Under the pieces are notes generated by a model. It saw nothing but the letters and a program-made list of their open reading frames with translations. It was not told the origin of the DNA and did not search any database. Both the position numbers and the translations under genes were made by a program. Below, in pieces: positions 36,366-45,768 of a DNA stretch of 64,000 nt (position 1 is the first letter of the stretch; every line of letters begins with the position of its first letter). Source of the stretch: Fibrobacter sp. (GTDB lineage: Bacteria > Fibrobacterota > Chitinivibrionia > Chitinivibrionales > Chitinispirillaceae); contig JAAYPC010000171.1 in NCBI GenBank assembly GCA_012519985.1, forward strand, positions 1 through 64,000, given 5' to 3'.

Positions 36366-37043
36366 ATGGATATAGCTGCACAACGAGGATATGAAGCAGC
36401 CAGGCCAGAGACTCGTACGACTGCCAGAGTGATTGGAAGTGGATCTTTTGTAGAGGCTCTGGTTGGTGCTGGTGCTGTGGCACTTGCCATTTTAGGTTTA
36501 GCCGACATATTGCCGTTATGGATGGCTACGATAGCTACAATTGCAATAGGTGCTGCATTTTTGATAGAGGGGATTTCGATCTCTTCACGCATGGCGGAAA
36601 TGATGGAATCGGACAAAGCCGGTCATTTTGACATTGCTGAGGTGGGAGGAGGGATAACGGCGGAATTTCTAGCTGGTCTCAGTGGAATCACCTTGGGAGT
36701 GTTGGCTTTACTTGGTATACAGCCTGTAACGCTTATGGCTATTGCACTGATCGTTTATGGTGGTGCTTTGATAATGAGTAGTGGAACCACATCCAGACTC
36801 AATTATCTCTCTAATATAAATCTTCCCACCAACAGTGCCAAAATGATGGCCAAGGAAGCGTTGAATGCTGCTGCAGGGTTGCAGGTAGTAGCTGGTGTAG
36901 GTTCAGCAGTGCTGGGGATACTGGCTCTGGTCGACCAGCCAAGGTTTACATTCGTATTAGTTGGCCTATTAATAGTCAGTGCTTCCAGACTAATCACTGG
37001 TACTGCATTAGGTGGCAGGCTGATGGGTATGTTTCGTGGCTAG
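36366..37043 (+). CDS. Six-helix membrane protein with threefold internal repeat
   Basis: 225 residues, about six hydrophobic segments. Three units each have a helical pair separated by a short turn and ending in Ser/Gly-Arg-Leu/Met: AILGLADILPLW...ISISSRM (about residues 40-76), GVLALLGIQPVT...GTTSRL (about 109-145) and GILALVDQPRF...ALGGRL (about 182-221). It resembles no family I can name. The Gly/Ala-rich, small-residue composition suggests tight helix packing. AAAGGAG lies 6 nt before ATG 36366. It stands alone between rpiB and the radical SAM gene. Confidence 0.7.
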   Translation: MDIAAQRGYEAARPETRTTARVIGSGSFVEALVGAGAVALAILGLADILPLWMATIATIAIGAAFLIEGISISSRMAEMMESDKAGHFDIAEVGGGITAEFLAGLSGITLGVLALLGIQPVTLMAIALIVYGGALIMSSGTTSRLNYLSNINLPTNSAKMMAKEALNAAAGLQVVAGVGSAVLGILALVDQPRFTFVLVGLLIVSASRLITGTALGGRLMGMFRG

Positions 37044-37135
37044 TGATCTGATTAAGAGGGTGGCCTACGCTTAAATTTTGTATTGACGAACCGGCAACAG
37101 TCATACAGTTTAGGGCGTTGAGCCGCCTTATTTTG

Positions 37136-37210
37136 ATGGAAAAAATACTGCAGAATGGCAGGTATCTTGCTTTTGAGAAAAGCCGCAGGATTTCCGTATT
37201 TGTCTGGTAA
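37136..37210 (+). CDS. Possible 24-residue peptide ahead of the radical SAM gene
   Basis: ATG 37136 opens 24 codons ending in TAA at 37208-37210, where the stop overlaps the ribosome site of the next gene. The frame is open upstream to 37052 without a good start. The peptide is basic and aromatic at its end (RRISVFVW). It could be a leader, a precursor peptide or chance. Confidence 0.25.
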   Translation: MEKILQNGRYLAFEKSRRISVFVW

Positions 37211-37219
37211 GGCGGACTT

Positions 37220-38338
37220 ATGGATATTTCAAAGGAGATGATGGCGGGAAAGGCTTCTGGTTTGATCGGTTTCAGTTTTGATCCGCAACAGGCAGTTCTG
37301 GCACGGGATCAGAAACGTTTGCTTTCAATAAGAATTGAATTAAATACCACTTGTAATCTTCAATGCAGATATTGCTTTTCAGAGTGTTCCAAGAGGGAGC
37401 CTCGGGAAGTCGGTTTTGACAATGTGAGAAAAGTGATAACCGAAGCAGCAGATTTGAACGTAGAATCGGTGATAATCAGTGGTGGTGGAGAACCTTTACT
37501 TCATTCAAGGTTTACAGATATAATTTCCTTAATTTTCGATAGTGGATTGCGGCCGGTAGTTTTTTCCAATGCGATGTTAGTGACTTCTGAATTGGCAGCT
37601 TTTTTATTTGATCATGAAGTTTCTTTTATGGCCAAGGTCGATTCATTGCATCCGGCCACCCAGGATAGTCTGGCAGGGGTGCCGGGGGCGTATGTTGGTA
37701 TACAGGCAGGGCTTCACAATCTTATTCAGGCTGGTTTTTCCCGTCCGGAGGACCCCAATCTTTTACGCCTTGGGGTTTGTTTTGTGGCAAACAGCAGAAA
37801 CATAAATGAAATAGAGGAACTATGGCATTTTTGCCGCAGAAATGCAATTTTCCCGCATATTCAATTGATTTATCCGGACCGTTGTAACGGGGTTGATGAT
37901 TTGTTGCTTAGTTTTTCTGAGATAAAAGGGTTGCAGCAGCGGTTGCATATAATTGATAGGGAACATTATGGTTATCACTGGACTTCACATACACCTTTTA
38001 TTGCTGGAGAATGCCTTCAGCACTTTTACAGCATGTATGTGACTGTGAACGGAGATATTCGTCCGTGTATGTACACCAATTTTGATGAACATCCGTTTTT
38101 CTGGAAAGATGGCAGGTATCCGTATAATGCTTTTGTGGGAAGCATTACCCAGGCATACAATGCAGAACCGTTTGTCTATGCCCGCAGTATTGATCGTTAT
38201 CTGGAGGGGAAGTGTTCGACATGCGATTGTCTTCCGCACTGTGTTGGATGCAGGGGGTATGCATATCGCAGCGGAATTAAGCAGGGATTGACTCCTTACC
38301 AGGCTTTGCGAATATCTTGTCAGCTTTGTGGTCCCTGA
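37220..38338 (+). CDS. Radical SAM/SPASM-domain enzyme
   Basis: 372 residues. The radical SAM cluster is C45-x3-C49-x2-C52 (CNLQCRYC) and a glycine-rich SGGGEPL follows at about residue 91. The C-terminal half has the SPASM pattern: Cys, 12 residues, Gly, 4 residues, Cys (CLQHF...NGDIRPC), then C332-x2-C335-x5-C341-x2-C344, and C367. Such enzymes often carry auxiliary Fe-S clusters and modify peptides or act as sulfatase-maturating enzymes. No sulfatase or clear precursor peptide is adjacent, so the substrate is open. AAGGCGG precedes ATG 37220. Confidence 0.85.
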   Translation: MDISKEMMAGKASGLIGFSFDPQQAVLARDQKRLLSIRIELNTTCNLQCRYCFSECSKREPREVGFDNVRKVITEAADLNVESVIISGGGEPLLHSRFTDIISLIFDSGLRPVVFSNAMLVTSELAAFLFDHEVSFMAKVDSLHPATQDSLAGVPGAYVGIQAGLHNLIQAGFSRPEDPNLLRLGVCFVANSRNINEIEELWHFCRRNAIFPHIQLIYPDRCNGVDDLLLSFSEIKGLQQRLHIIDREHYGYHWTSHTPFIAGECLQHFYSMYVTVNGDIRPCMYTNFDEHPFFWKDGRYPYNAFVGSITQAYNAEPFVYARSIDRYLEGKCSTCDCLPHCVGCRGYAYRSGIKQGLTPYQALRISCQLCGP

Positions 38339-38415
38339 GAATCTGTGGTATGTTGTTTGCAAAACTGTTAACTATAATAAAAAATTGCTCTAACAATGAT
38401 CCGGGATGAGTGGAT

Positions 38416-38985
38416 ATGCAGGTTCCCTTAGAAATAACTTTTCGAGATGTTGAGAAGACTGAAGAACTTGAGGAGCTGATTCGCCGTAAGGCTGCAAAGC
38501 TGGACAGAATATTTGGTCATATTAACAGTTGCAGGGTGATTGTAGAAAAAGTGCAAAAGCATCAAAGCAGCGGGCAGCCTTACCGGGTAAGATTAGACAT
38601 AAAGATTCCTCCTGGTCATGAGCTGGTGGTCAGTCGTGATCCATCAAAAGGGGATCTTCATCTGGATGTGGCTGCGGAGATTCGTTGGGCATTTGAAGCT
38701 GCCGCCAGGCAAATAAAAGAGCTGGTGGACAAATTAAATGGTGATGTGAAAGTGCATCCTTATCAGCAGGTGCAGGGGGTAATAGAGAAGATTTTCTATA
38801 ATGAGGATGCCGGATTTATTCGTACTGTCGATGGGCGGGAGATCTTTTTTCACAAAAACAGTCTGCTTCATTTCTCATTTGATCAGTTACGGGTAGGAAT
38901 GGGAGTGCGATTTTCTGAGGAGATGGGGGAAAAGGGACCACAGGCTACATCTGTGCAGATAATGGAGATACCGGAATCTTATTGA
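38416..38985 (+). CDS. HPF-like protein fused to a cold-shock domain
   Basis: 189 residues. Residues 1-110 are an HPF/S30AE-type domain (LEITFRDVEKTEELEELI start, then a basic helix). Residues 118-189 are an OB-fold cold-shock domain (VQGVIEKIFYNEDAGFIRT, IFFHKNS). The combination suggests a ribosome-associated factor with RNA affinity, perhaps in stress. Start could also be GTG 38410. A perfect TATAAT lies at 38373 but I see no good -35. It is the second HPF gene in the window; the other (3208-3504) is the short form. Confidence 0.85.
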   Translation: MQVPLEITFRDVEKTEELEELIRRKAAKLDRIFGHINSCRVIVEKVQKHQSSGQPYRVRLDIKIPPGHELVVSRDPSKGDLHLDVAAEIRWAFEAAARQIKELVDKLNGDVKVHPYQQVQGVIEKIFYNEDAGFIRTVDGREIFFHKNSLLHFSFDQLRVGMGVRFSEEMGEKGPQATSVQIMEIPESY

Positions 38986-38990
38986 CAAAA

Positions 38991-39014
38991 AAAGGCGCAT
39001 TTTTTTGCGCCTTT
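38991..39014. terminator. Bidirectional terminator between converging genes
   Basis: AAAGGCGCA (38991-38999) pairs perfectly with TGCGCCTTT (39006-39014) around a T-rich loop; A-runs and T-runs flank it on both sides. It lies 5 bp after the HPF-cold-shock stop and 6 bp after the stop of the RRM gene on the other strand. Confidence 0.85.
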
Positions 39015-39020
39015 GTTATT

Positions 39021-39326
39021 TCAGGATCGTGAACCGCCAAATCTTTTTCTGAAACCGTTATTTCCGCGGTGACCACCGGGGCGATGCTCTTTTTCCCGTG
39101 CTTCACTCACGGTTATTTTCCTTCCACCAAGTTCTTTCCCGCTGAGTTCAGAAATAGCGGTATCTCCATTTTCCATCTCTACAAAACAGAAACCTCTGGA
39201 TCTTCCGGTTTCGCGGTCTGTAATGATTTTTACTGAACTGACCTCCCCTACTTGTGAAAAAAATTCACTGATTTGCTCTTCAGTTGCATTAAATGGGAGA
39301 TTGCCTACATACAACTTAGTGGCCAC
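39021..39326 (-). CDS. RRM RNA-binding protein
   Basis: 101 residues: one RNA recognition motif (about residues 3-77) with RNP2 KLYVGNLPF and RNP1 RGFCFVEM, then a Gly/Arg-rich tail (about 80-101). This is the bacterial glycine-rich RNA-binding type, often cold-induced in cyanobacteria and others. The GTG start at 39324-39326 has GGAGG 7 nt upstream. It converges with the HPF-cold-shock gene at a shared terminator. Confidence 0.93.
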   Translation of the reverse strand: MATKLYVGNLPFNATEEQISEFFSQVGEVSSVKIITDRETGRSRGFCFVEMENGDTAISELSGKELGGRKITVSEAREKEHRPGGHRGNNGFRKRFGGSRS

Positions 39327-39452
39327 AAAGAACCTCCATGAGAACGGTTGCAGATGTTGTAACGGAAAGGAGTGGAAAAAATGCTCTCCCGGGTCCGAAT
39401 ACCATAATGAAAGTTAAATACACTTTTCCCACGATAAAGGCAAGAAAAATTA

Positions 39453-40448
39453 TTAGAAAAGTGATCTGATTCGCTGGTAACCAGAATCGGGAATACTTGC
39501 TCCGATAACCTGACATACTTCATAGCCGCAAGCGGAGCCCAATTCACCACATTTTTTCAGGGGGAAACCTTTAAGCAGGCCAAAAAGAAAACCCGCAGCC
39601 CACAGATCTCCGGCACCGGTAGTGTCAATTGCAGTGCCGTCACCCATAGCCTTAATGGTAAAGGTTTCACCGTTACTGGCTATATGGCTTCCCCGCTTAC
39701 CTACTTTCAGTACCGCAATGGGGGATTTTTTGGAAAGTGACAGGAGTGCTTTTTCTTCGTCGCTATGGCCGGTGAATGCCCGTGCCTCATCTTCATTGGC
39801 AATAAGTATGTCTACATATTCCTCGGTGATTTTTTCCAGAAGCTGATGGGCGGTTTCTACTACAGTAAAGCTGGCCAGGTCAAGAGAGATATATGCGCCT
39901 GCAGTTTTGGCTGCTTCCAGTGCTGCCATCATCAGTTTCTCATTGAACAGAAGATAGCCTTCCAGATGGACAATTGCGCAATCGGAAAAAAGATCTGGAG
40001 TGATCTCCTCGGGAGTCGTTTCGGCAGCAGCACCCAGGTAGCTAAACATCGATCGTTGAGCATCGGGGGTAATAACTGAGAGTACGTGGCCTGTGGGAGT
40101 TTGAGATTGCATCAGAACCGGTTCCACATTATGGTTACGAAGACCATCTTCAAAGAGTTTTCCCAGCTCATCGTTACCTCTTTTACCAATGAAGCGGCTG
40201 GGAGCGCCAAGCTTTCCTGCACCCAGAATAGTATTGCAGGCAGATCCCCCGGGAACAATAACCGGTTGTTGTTTTGATTTTTTAAGTATCTGCTGGATAA
40301 ATTGGTTGTCTACCAGGGTCATTCCACCTTTTCTGGTGCCGGTCTGGGCGAGGAAGTCATCATCTTCCAGAAGACAGAGGTCTACCAGAGCGGAACCTAC
40401 GGCTGCGATTTTATTTCGGGATGAGTCCATGGTAATTGGCAATTTCAT
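39453..40448 (-). CDS. PfkB-family sugar/nucleoside kinase
   Basis: 331 residues of the ribokinase fold. GGSACNTILGAGKLG (about residues 67-81) is the N-terminal PfkB motif and DTTGAGDLWAAGF the C-terminal one, with the catalytic Asp in GAGD. Closest in pattern to adenosine-kinase-like or fructokinase-like members; the acceptor cannot be told. GGAG lies 6 nt before ATG 40446-40448. It is divergent from thiL across 137 bp, in which TATAGT (40555) and ACTATA (40568) form a small inverted repeat. Confidence 0.88.
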   Translation of the reverse strand: MKLPITMDSSRNKIAAVGSALVDLCLLEDDDFLAQTGTRKGGMTLVDNQFIQQILKKSKQQPVIVPGGSACNTILGAGKLGAPSRFIGKRGNDELGKLFEDGLRNHNVEPVLMQSQTPTGHVLSVITPDAQRSMFSYLGAAAETTPEEITPDLFSDCAIVHLEGYLLFNEKLMMAALEAAKTAGAYISLDLASFTVVETAHQLLEKITEEYVDILIANEDEARAFTGHSDEEKALLSLSKKSPIAVLKVGKRGSHIASNGETFTIKAMGDGTAIDTTGAGDLWAAGFLFGLLKGFPLKKCGELGSACGYEVCQVIGASIPDSGYQRIRSLF

Positions 40449-40585
40449 GATTTTCTCCAGGGTTTAAAGGTAAAAACAGAGATAAAGGGCAAAAATAGTA
40501 ATTAGCGCTGTTTTTCAAAACCTATATTTGCTGAAAAACTTATCAAATTCGTGCTATAGTTAGTCGTACTATAAAAGAGGTATAT

Positions 40586-41641
40586 GTGGCTCAGCGGGCA
40601 TTTCCTTCCGCAGAATTCGAAATAATAAAAGATTTGCAGCATATTTCTGGATGTTTTCGCAATGAAGCCTACCAGATCGGTATAGGTGATGATGCCGCTG
40701 TGCGGTGTTCTCAGAATGCAGAAAAACTGATCCTTACCACAGATGTTTCTGTGGAGAATGTGCATTTTTCGCTCGATACCATGAGTTTGCAGGAAGCCGC
40801 ATACCGGGCGATGGTTTCGAATATAAGTGATTGTGCCGCAATGGGGGCTTTACCCGATAGCGCTTTGGTTCAACTGGTTTTCCCTGAAAAAGGTGAGGAA
40901 CTCAGAGAGAAAGTTCTCTCTGTTTACAGAGGTTTTTCAGAGGCATGCTCCAGATGGCAGTTTCCGATAGTAGGGGGGGACTTGTCGGCAGGAGGGCAAT
41001 GGGTCTTTGGGATAACTTTGTTGGGGAAGGTTTCTGAGGGGCAGAGGATATTGCAGAGAAAAGGTGCCAGAGCTGGAGATAATTTATGGGTCAGTGGATT
41101 TCCTGGCAGAAGTGCTGCTGGTTTTGAGGTTTTAAAACGATGGGGCAGGGAAAATGTCCCTTCCCGCTTTAGTGAACTGGTAATGAATCACATCAGACCG
41201 GTGCCACGGGTAGAAGCTGGTCTGAGACTGGCGGCAGATCCGGAGGTGCATGCCTTAATGGACCTCTCTGATGGGCTTTCCAAAGATTGCAGAACGCTTT
41301 CCTACGAAAATAAGCTGGGTATCATTCTGAAATATGATGCTTTACGGATTCCGAAAGAAATGATACAATTGAGCGCGGAAGTGGGCATAGCAGTGCAGGA
41401 TTGGTTTCTTAATGGGGGAGAAGATTATGAATTGTTATTTGCAGCTTCCGATCATTTTGATCCTCTGACTGTAGCATCACAGTACAGTGGTGGTCTTTTT
41501 TGTATCGGTCAGTTTACTGGCGATCGTCAGGGGCTGTTTCTGGAAAAGGATAGAGTGGTTTCGGAGGTGGCTGGCTGTGGCTGGGATCATTTCAGAAATA
41601 TTGATAAAAGAAAAAGTACCAACATTTCTCAAGCGACATGA
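40586..41641 (+). CDS. thiL: Thiamine-monophosphate kinase
   Basis: 351 residues of the PurM/ThiL family, phosphorylating thiamine monophosphate to the diphosphate cofactor. IGIGDDAAV (about residues 32-40), NISDCAAMGALP (79-90), LMDLSDGLSKD and NGGEDYELLF are the family motifs. The GTG at 40586 has GAGG 5 nt upstream. It is followed after 3 bp by the GspE/PilB-like gene, so they may share a transcript. A Cys replaces the usual aliphatic residue in NISDCAAMG. Confidence 0.94.
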   Translation: MAQRAFPSAEFEIIKDLQHISGCFRNEAYQIGIGDDAAVRCSQNAEKLILTTDVSVENVHFSLDTMSLQEAAYRAMVSNISDCAAMGALPDSALVQLVFPEKGEELREKVLSVYRGFSEACSRWQFPIVGGDLSAGGQWVFGITLLGKVSEGQRILQRKGARAGDNLWVSGFPGRSAAGFEVLKRWGRENVPSRFSELVMNHIRPVPRVEAGLRLAADPEVHALMDLSDGLSKDCRTLSYENKLGIILKYDALRIPKEMIQLSAEVGIAVQDWFLNGGEDYELLFAASDHFDPLTVASQYSGGLFCIGQFTGDRQGLFLEKDRVVSEVAGCGWDHFRNIDKRKSTNISQAT

Positions 41642-41644
41642 ACA

Positions 41645-43537
41645 ATGGTGGAGAAACGGCGTAGAAAATTAGGTGAGATACTGCTTTCTCAGGGTCTTAT
41701 CAACCATGAACAGTTGCTCATGGCTTTAAAAGAGCATAAAAGAACTGGTGCCACGCTGGGTAGTGTACTGGTGAAACTGGGTTTTATCAGTGAAGATGAA
41801 CTTTCCGGTGTTCTGGGGGCCCAGATTCATCTTGACCAAAAGAAAAGAATAGGAGAGGTGCTTCTGGAGCAGGGCCTCATAACTGAGCAGCAGCTTCAGT
41901 TGGGGCTTGAGGAGCAGAAAAAAAACGGTCTTCAACTGGGAAAATGTCTTACCAATCTTGGTTTTATAACTGAAAGTAAACTGGTTGATGTCTTGAGTGC
42001 CCAGTTGGATGTGCAGCATGTGGTTTTGGAAAATTTTACTTTTTCCCGTGCACTTATCGGTCAGATTCCTGAGGAGATGGCCCGTAAATATAAGGTAATT
42101 CCGCTTTTTGAGTCCGATGATGTATTGACGGTGGCAATGGCAGATCCTACCAATCTGCGGACAATCGATCATTTGAAATTTAAGACCGGAAAAGAGATTG
42201 AGCCGGTAATAGCTACAGAAAAGAGCATTGTTGAGGCCATAGAGAAAAATTATTCTTCAGGTCTGGAAGACATGACAAGGCTTCTGGGACAGGCTTCCAC
42301 CTCAGAAGAGCTTGATGTAGTAAAGGTGGAGGATGAGTTTGACTCGGCCTCTGATGAGGAGGGGGCGCAAGTAGTTAAACTTGCCAATCTCCTCATAAAT
42401 CAGGCGATTTTGGAACGGGCTTCGGATATTCATATAGAACCCCTGGAAAAATATGTAAGGCTGCGCTTTCGTATTGATGGGGAACTGGTTGAGAAAAACC
42501 CCATACCTTTGCAGTTGCGTGCCCAGATCACTTCACGATTAAAAATCATGTCCGGAATGGATATTGCCGAGAAGAGAAAACCTCAGGATGGCAGGTTTCA
42601 GATTCGTTTTGAAAACAGAGAGATCGATTTGAGGGTTTCTACCTATCCTATGATGACCAGAAAGCGCGGGGTGAATGAGAAAATTGTGATGAGAATTCTT
42701 GATCCCTACGCAAACAATCTTACTCTGGATAAACTGGGCTTTCTTCCTAAGATGATAAAAGAATTTGAACGGGTCATAGAAGCTCCTGACGGGATTATAC
42801 TGGTGACAGGGCCAACCGGAAGTGGAAAAAGTTCCACCCTTTATTCCTGTCTGCAGAAAATCTATGATACCTCCAAAAATATAGTCACTATGGAGGATCC
42901 GGTTGAGATTCATCTTGATGGGATCTGTCAGGGGCAGATCAATACCAGGGCTGGCTTTACCTTTGCAGAAGGAATGCGATCTATATTACGTCAGGATCCT
43001 GACATCATAATGATTGGTGAAATGAGGGATCTGGAAACCTGTCAGATGGCTATTCAGGCAGCATTGACCGGGCATCTGGTGTTTTCCACACTTCACACTA
43101 ATGATTCTGCAAGTGCTTATACCCGTTTACTTGATATGGGAATTGAGCCATTTCTGGCCACTTCCACGATTATTGCAATTCTGGCACAGAGGCTGGTAAG
43201 AAAGTTGTGTCAGAAATGCAAGGAAGCATATCAGCCCGATGAAGAGCTTCTGAAAAGAATCGGTTTGCGAAGCGGGGTGCAGTTTTACAAAGCTAAGGGA
43301 TGCAAATTTTGTAATGGAAGCGGCTACAAGGGGCGTATTGGGGTTTTTGAGCTTCTGATACCAGATTCCAATGTTTCAAAACTGGTTTCTCAGAGGGTTC
43401 CGGCCGAACAGATTAAACAATACTGTCTAAAGCGAGGTGATTTTGACACTTTGCGGCGTGATGGTTTAAGAAAGGTACTTGATGGATTAACTACTATCGA
43501 TCAGGTACTTGGAGCGACACAGAATGATACAATTTAA
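41645..43537 (+). CDS. GspE/PilB-type secretion or pilus assembly ATPase
   Basis: 630 residues. Two consecutive MshEN-type domains open the protein (about residues 7-60 and 67-190), which in relatives bind cyclic di-GMP. Walker A GPTGSGKSS is at about 388-396, followed by the Asp box and His box (FSTLHTNDSASA). A zinc-type four-Cys set is at about 522-525 (CQKC) and 551-554 (CKFC). It powers pilin or pseudopilin assembly in the cytoplasm. No GspF/PilC partner is adjacent, so whether it serves a type IV pilus or a type II system is open. Confidence 0.93.
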   Translation: MVEKRRRKLGEILLSQGLINHEQLLMALKEHKRTGATLGSVLVKLGFISEDELSGVLGAQIHLDQKKRIGEVLLEQGLITEQQLQLGLEEQKKNGLQLGKCLTNLGFITESKLVDVLSAQLDVQHVVLENFTFSRALIGQIPEEMARKYKVIPLFESDDVLTVAMADPTNLRTIDHLKFKTGKEIEPVIATEKSIVEAIEKNYSSGLEDMTRLLGQASTSEELDVVKVEDEFDSASDEEGAQVVKLANLLINQAILERASDIHIEPLEKYVRLRFRIDGELVEKNPIPLQLRAQITSRLKIMSGMDIAEKRKPQDGRFQIRFENREIDLRVSTYPMMTRKRGVNEKIVMRILDPYANNLTLDKLGFLPKMIKEFERVIEAPDGIILVTGPTGSGKSSTLYSCLQKIYDTSKNIVTMEDPVEIHLDGICQGQINTRAGFTFAEGMRSILRQDPDIIMIGEMRDLETCQMAIQAALTGHLVFSTLHTNDSASAYTRLLDMGIEPFLATSTIIAILAQRLVRKLCQKCKEAYQPDEELLKRIGLRSGVQFYKAKGCKFCNGSGYKGRIGVFELLIPDSNVSKLVSQRVPAEQIKQYCLKRGDFDTLRRDGLRKVLDGLTTIDQVLGATQNDTI

Positions 43538-45752
43538 AAACCGATTTTCGATACTGGATAAAATGGTCTTAAACTCTGTGCAGCGTGATGCTGTGCTTTA
43601 TACAGGGGGACCAGAACTGGTCTTTGCCGGGGCAGGGACCGGTAAAACCAGAGTCTTGACTGCAAAGATCGCCTATCTGATTGACAGCGGCATTGCCCCG
43701 GGGCACATTTTTGCGGCGACATTTACCAATAAAGCAGCGCGGGAGATGCGCAGCAGAGTAGAGTCACTGATTGGTATTCCTGTAAATGGACTATGGATAG
43801 GGACTTTCCATTCCCTGTGTGCCCGCATTCTGCGAATGGAAGGAAGAGCGATTAGTTATGACTCTGCATTTACTATTTATGACAGTGATGATCAGTTGTC
43901 ATTGATAAAAAAGGTTCTTAAAAGTTTAGATATAGATGATCGCAGTATCACTGCCAGACAGGCTGCAGGTCTGATTTCCAGATATAAGAACCGCTGCATG
44001 ACTGTAGAAGAAGTCGAGAAAATGGCCAAAGGCTTTTATGAACAGGAAATCTCACGCATCTACAAACAATACCAGAAACTGCTTCGTGAGCAACAAGCCA
44101 TGGATTTCGATGATCTGCTGAGTAATACGGTTTTTCTTTTCAGGCATAATTCAGAACTGCTGCAGCGTTATCAGAGGCTTTTCAAATATGTCCTGGTTGA
44201 TGAATACCAGGATACCAATACTGCACAGTTTCTGATTATCAAAGAGCTTTGCGCATTACATGGAAACATTTTCGCTGTGGGCGATGATGACCAGAGCATA
44301 TATGGATGGCGAGGTGCCCAGATTGACAACATACTGTATTTTGAGAATGTGTTTCCCAATACCAGAGTCTTCAAGCTGGAGCAAAATTACCGTTCCTGCA
44401 GAACTATACTGAACTTTGCCAATGCGGTTATTGCGGATAATGAGAAGAGAACACAAAAGCAGCTCTGGACAGAGCGCAATGAAGGGGAAGCGGTACAGGT
44501 CTGTCGTTACAGAGATGACCGGCAGGAAGCTTTGGCAATTGCCGAAAAAATCACGAATTCTGTGAAAGGAAAGATTCGTGGAGGGGATGTTGCAGTATTG
44601 TTCAGAACCAATGCACAGTCCCGGGTCTTTGAAGAGGCGTTTCGAAGGTCGCGCATTCCTTACATTCTGGTTGGAGGGATCAGTTTTTATGAACGGGCTG
44701 AGATAAAGGATTGTCTGGCTTATTTACGGCTGTTAGTAAATCCCCGCGATGATCTGAGTTTTGACCGCATTTACAATGTACCTGCAAGGGGGCTGGGAGA
44801 GAAAGCTCGTGAGCAGTTGGCTGATTATGCAAAAAAAAGCTCACTTTCCATGCTGCAAGGTTTGCTTAATGTGGATGTGGCAGCTTTGGGAAGCAGATAC
44901 CAGAAGGGGTTTTCAGAATTAAAAAGCATATTTGAATTGCTGATTGATCTTTGTAATAATGGAACACCCGTTGAGAAAATTCTCAATGAGATGCTTCAGT
45001 TGACAGGGTATTTGGACATTTTAAACAAAGAAAAAACTGAGGAGTCTCTGGGAAGACTGGAAAACGTAAACGAGCTTTTAAATGCCATTGCTATCTGGTC
45101 CCGAGATAATCCCGATAAGAAACTGTCTGATTTTTTGGAGGAAGTTTCCCTTGTTTCTGATATCGATAGCTGGGAGAAAAAAGAGAATGCGGTGAATCTG
45201 ATGACACTGCATTGTGCGAAAGGACTCGAGTTCAAGCATGTTTATTTGGTTGGTCTGGAAGATGGGATAATTCCTTCAAAACAGAATTTCGATGATGAAA
45301 GTAAGATTGAGGAGGAGAGAAGGCTTTTGTATGTGGGAATCACCAGAGCTATGGAGAAGCTGGAGTGTTCTCATGTGGATCAGCGCTGGCGATTTGGGGT
45401 TCTTCTCCCAGGTGTTCCTTCCCGTTTTCTCCAGAGCCTTCCGAAGAGTTACTTTGATTATAAAGATGAAAGCATCTCTTTTGGGCAGATCAATCCCAGT
45501 GTTGAGAAAAAGGCTGCAATGCGGTCTAAAGTTTCTCAACAGGTTCAATCACCTTCTGAAATGCCGGGATATGAGGATTTTTCGCAGGAAACGGTTGAAT
45601 TTAGAATGGGACAGTATGTACGACATAAGTCCTATGGTCGTGGCCGCATTTTGAGTATCAGCGGTTTTGGTGATGATATGAAGCTGACTGTTCTGTTTAA
45701 TGATGGTGTGAGAAGAAAGTTAATGGCTAAATTTGCCAATTTTGAAAACTGA
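43524..45752 (+). CDS. pcrA: UvrD/PcrA-type DNA helicase
   Basis: 742 residues of superfamily 1A, a 3'-to-5' helicase in repair and replication restart. It opens LNSVQRDAVLYT, Walker A is GAGTGKT (36-42), motif II is VDEYQDTN, motif IV LEQNYRSC, and motif VI VGITRAMEKLECS. The last segment VRHKSYGRGRIL is the C-terminal Tudor-like region of PcrA/UvrD. ATG 43524 has GGAG 9 nt upstream and overlaps the GspE-like gene by 14 bp. Whether it should be called pcrA or uvrD cannot be decided from sequence alone. Confidence 0.9.
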   Translation: MIQFKNRFSILDKMVLNSVQRDAVLYTGGPELVFAGAGTGKTRVLTAKIAYLIDSGIAPGHIFAATFTNKAAREMRSRVESLIGIPVNGLWIGTFHSLCARILRMEGRAISYDSAFTIYDSDDQLSLIKKVLKSLDIDDRSITARQAAGLISRYKNRCMTVEEVEKMAKGFYEQEISRIYKQYQKLLREQQAMDFDDLLSNTVFLFRHNSELLQRYQRLFKYVLVDEYQDTNTAQFLIIKELCALHGNIFAVGDDDQSIYGWRGAQIDNILYFENVFPNTRVFKLEQNYRSCRTILNFANAVIADNEKRTQKQLWTERNEGEAVQVCRYRDDRQEALAIAEKITNSVKGKIRGGDVAVLFRTNAQSRVFEEAFRRSRIPYILVGGISFYERAEIKDCLAYLRLLVNPRDDLSFDRIYNVPARGLGEKAREQLADYAKKSSLSMLQGLLNVDVAALGSRYQKGFSELKSIFELLIDLCNNGTPVEKILNEMLQLTGYLDILNKEKTEESLGRLENVNELLNAIAIWSRDNPDKKLSDFLEEVSLVSDIDSWEKKENAVNLMTLHCAKGLEFKHVYLVGLEDGIIPSKQNFDDESKIEEERRLLYVGITRAMEKLECSHVDQRWRFGVLLPGVPSRFLQSLPKSYFDYKDESISFGQINPSVEKKAAMRSKVSQQVQSPSEMPGYEDFSQETVEFRMGQYVRHKSYGRGRILSISGFGDDMKLTVLFNDGVRRKLMAKFANFEN

Positions 45753-45768
45753 AATGTTAAGGGGAGTT

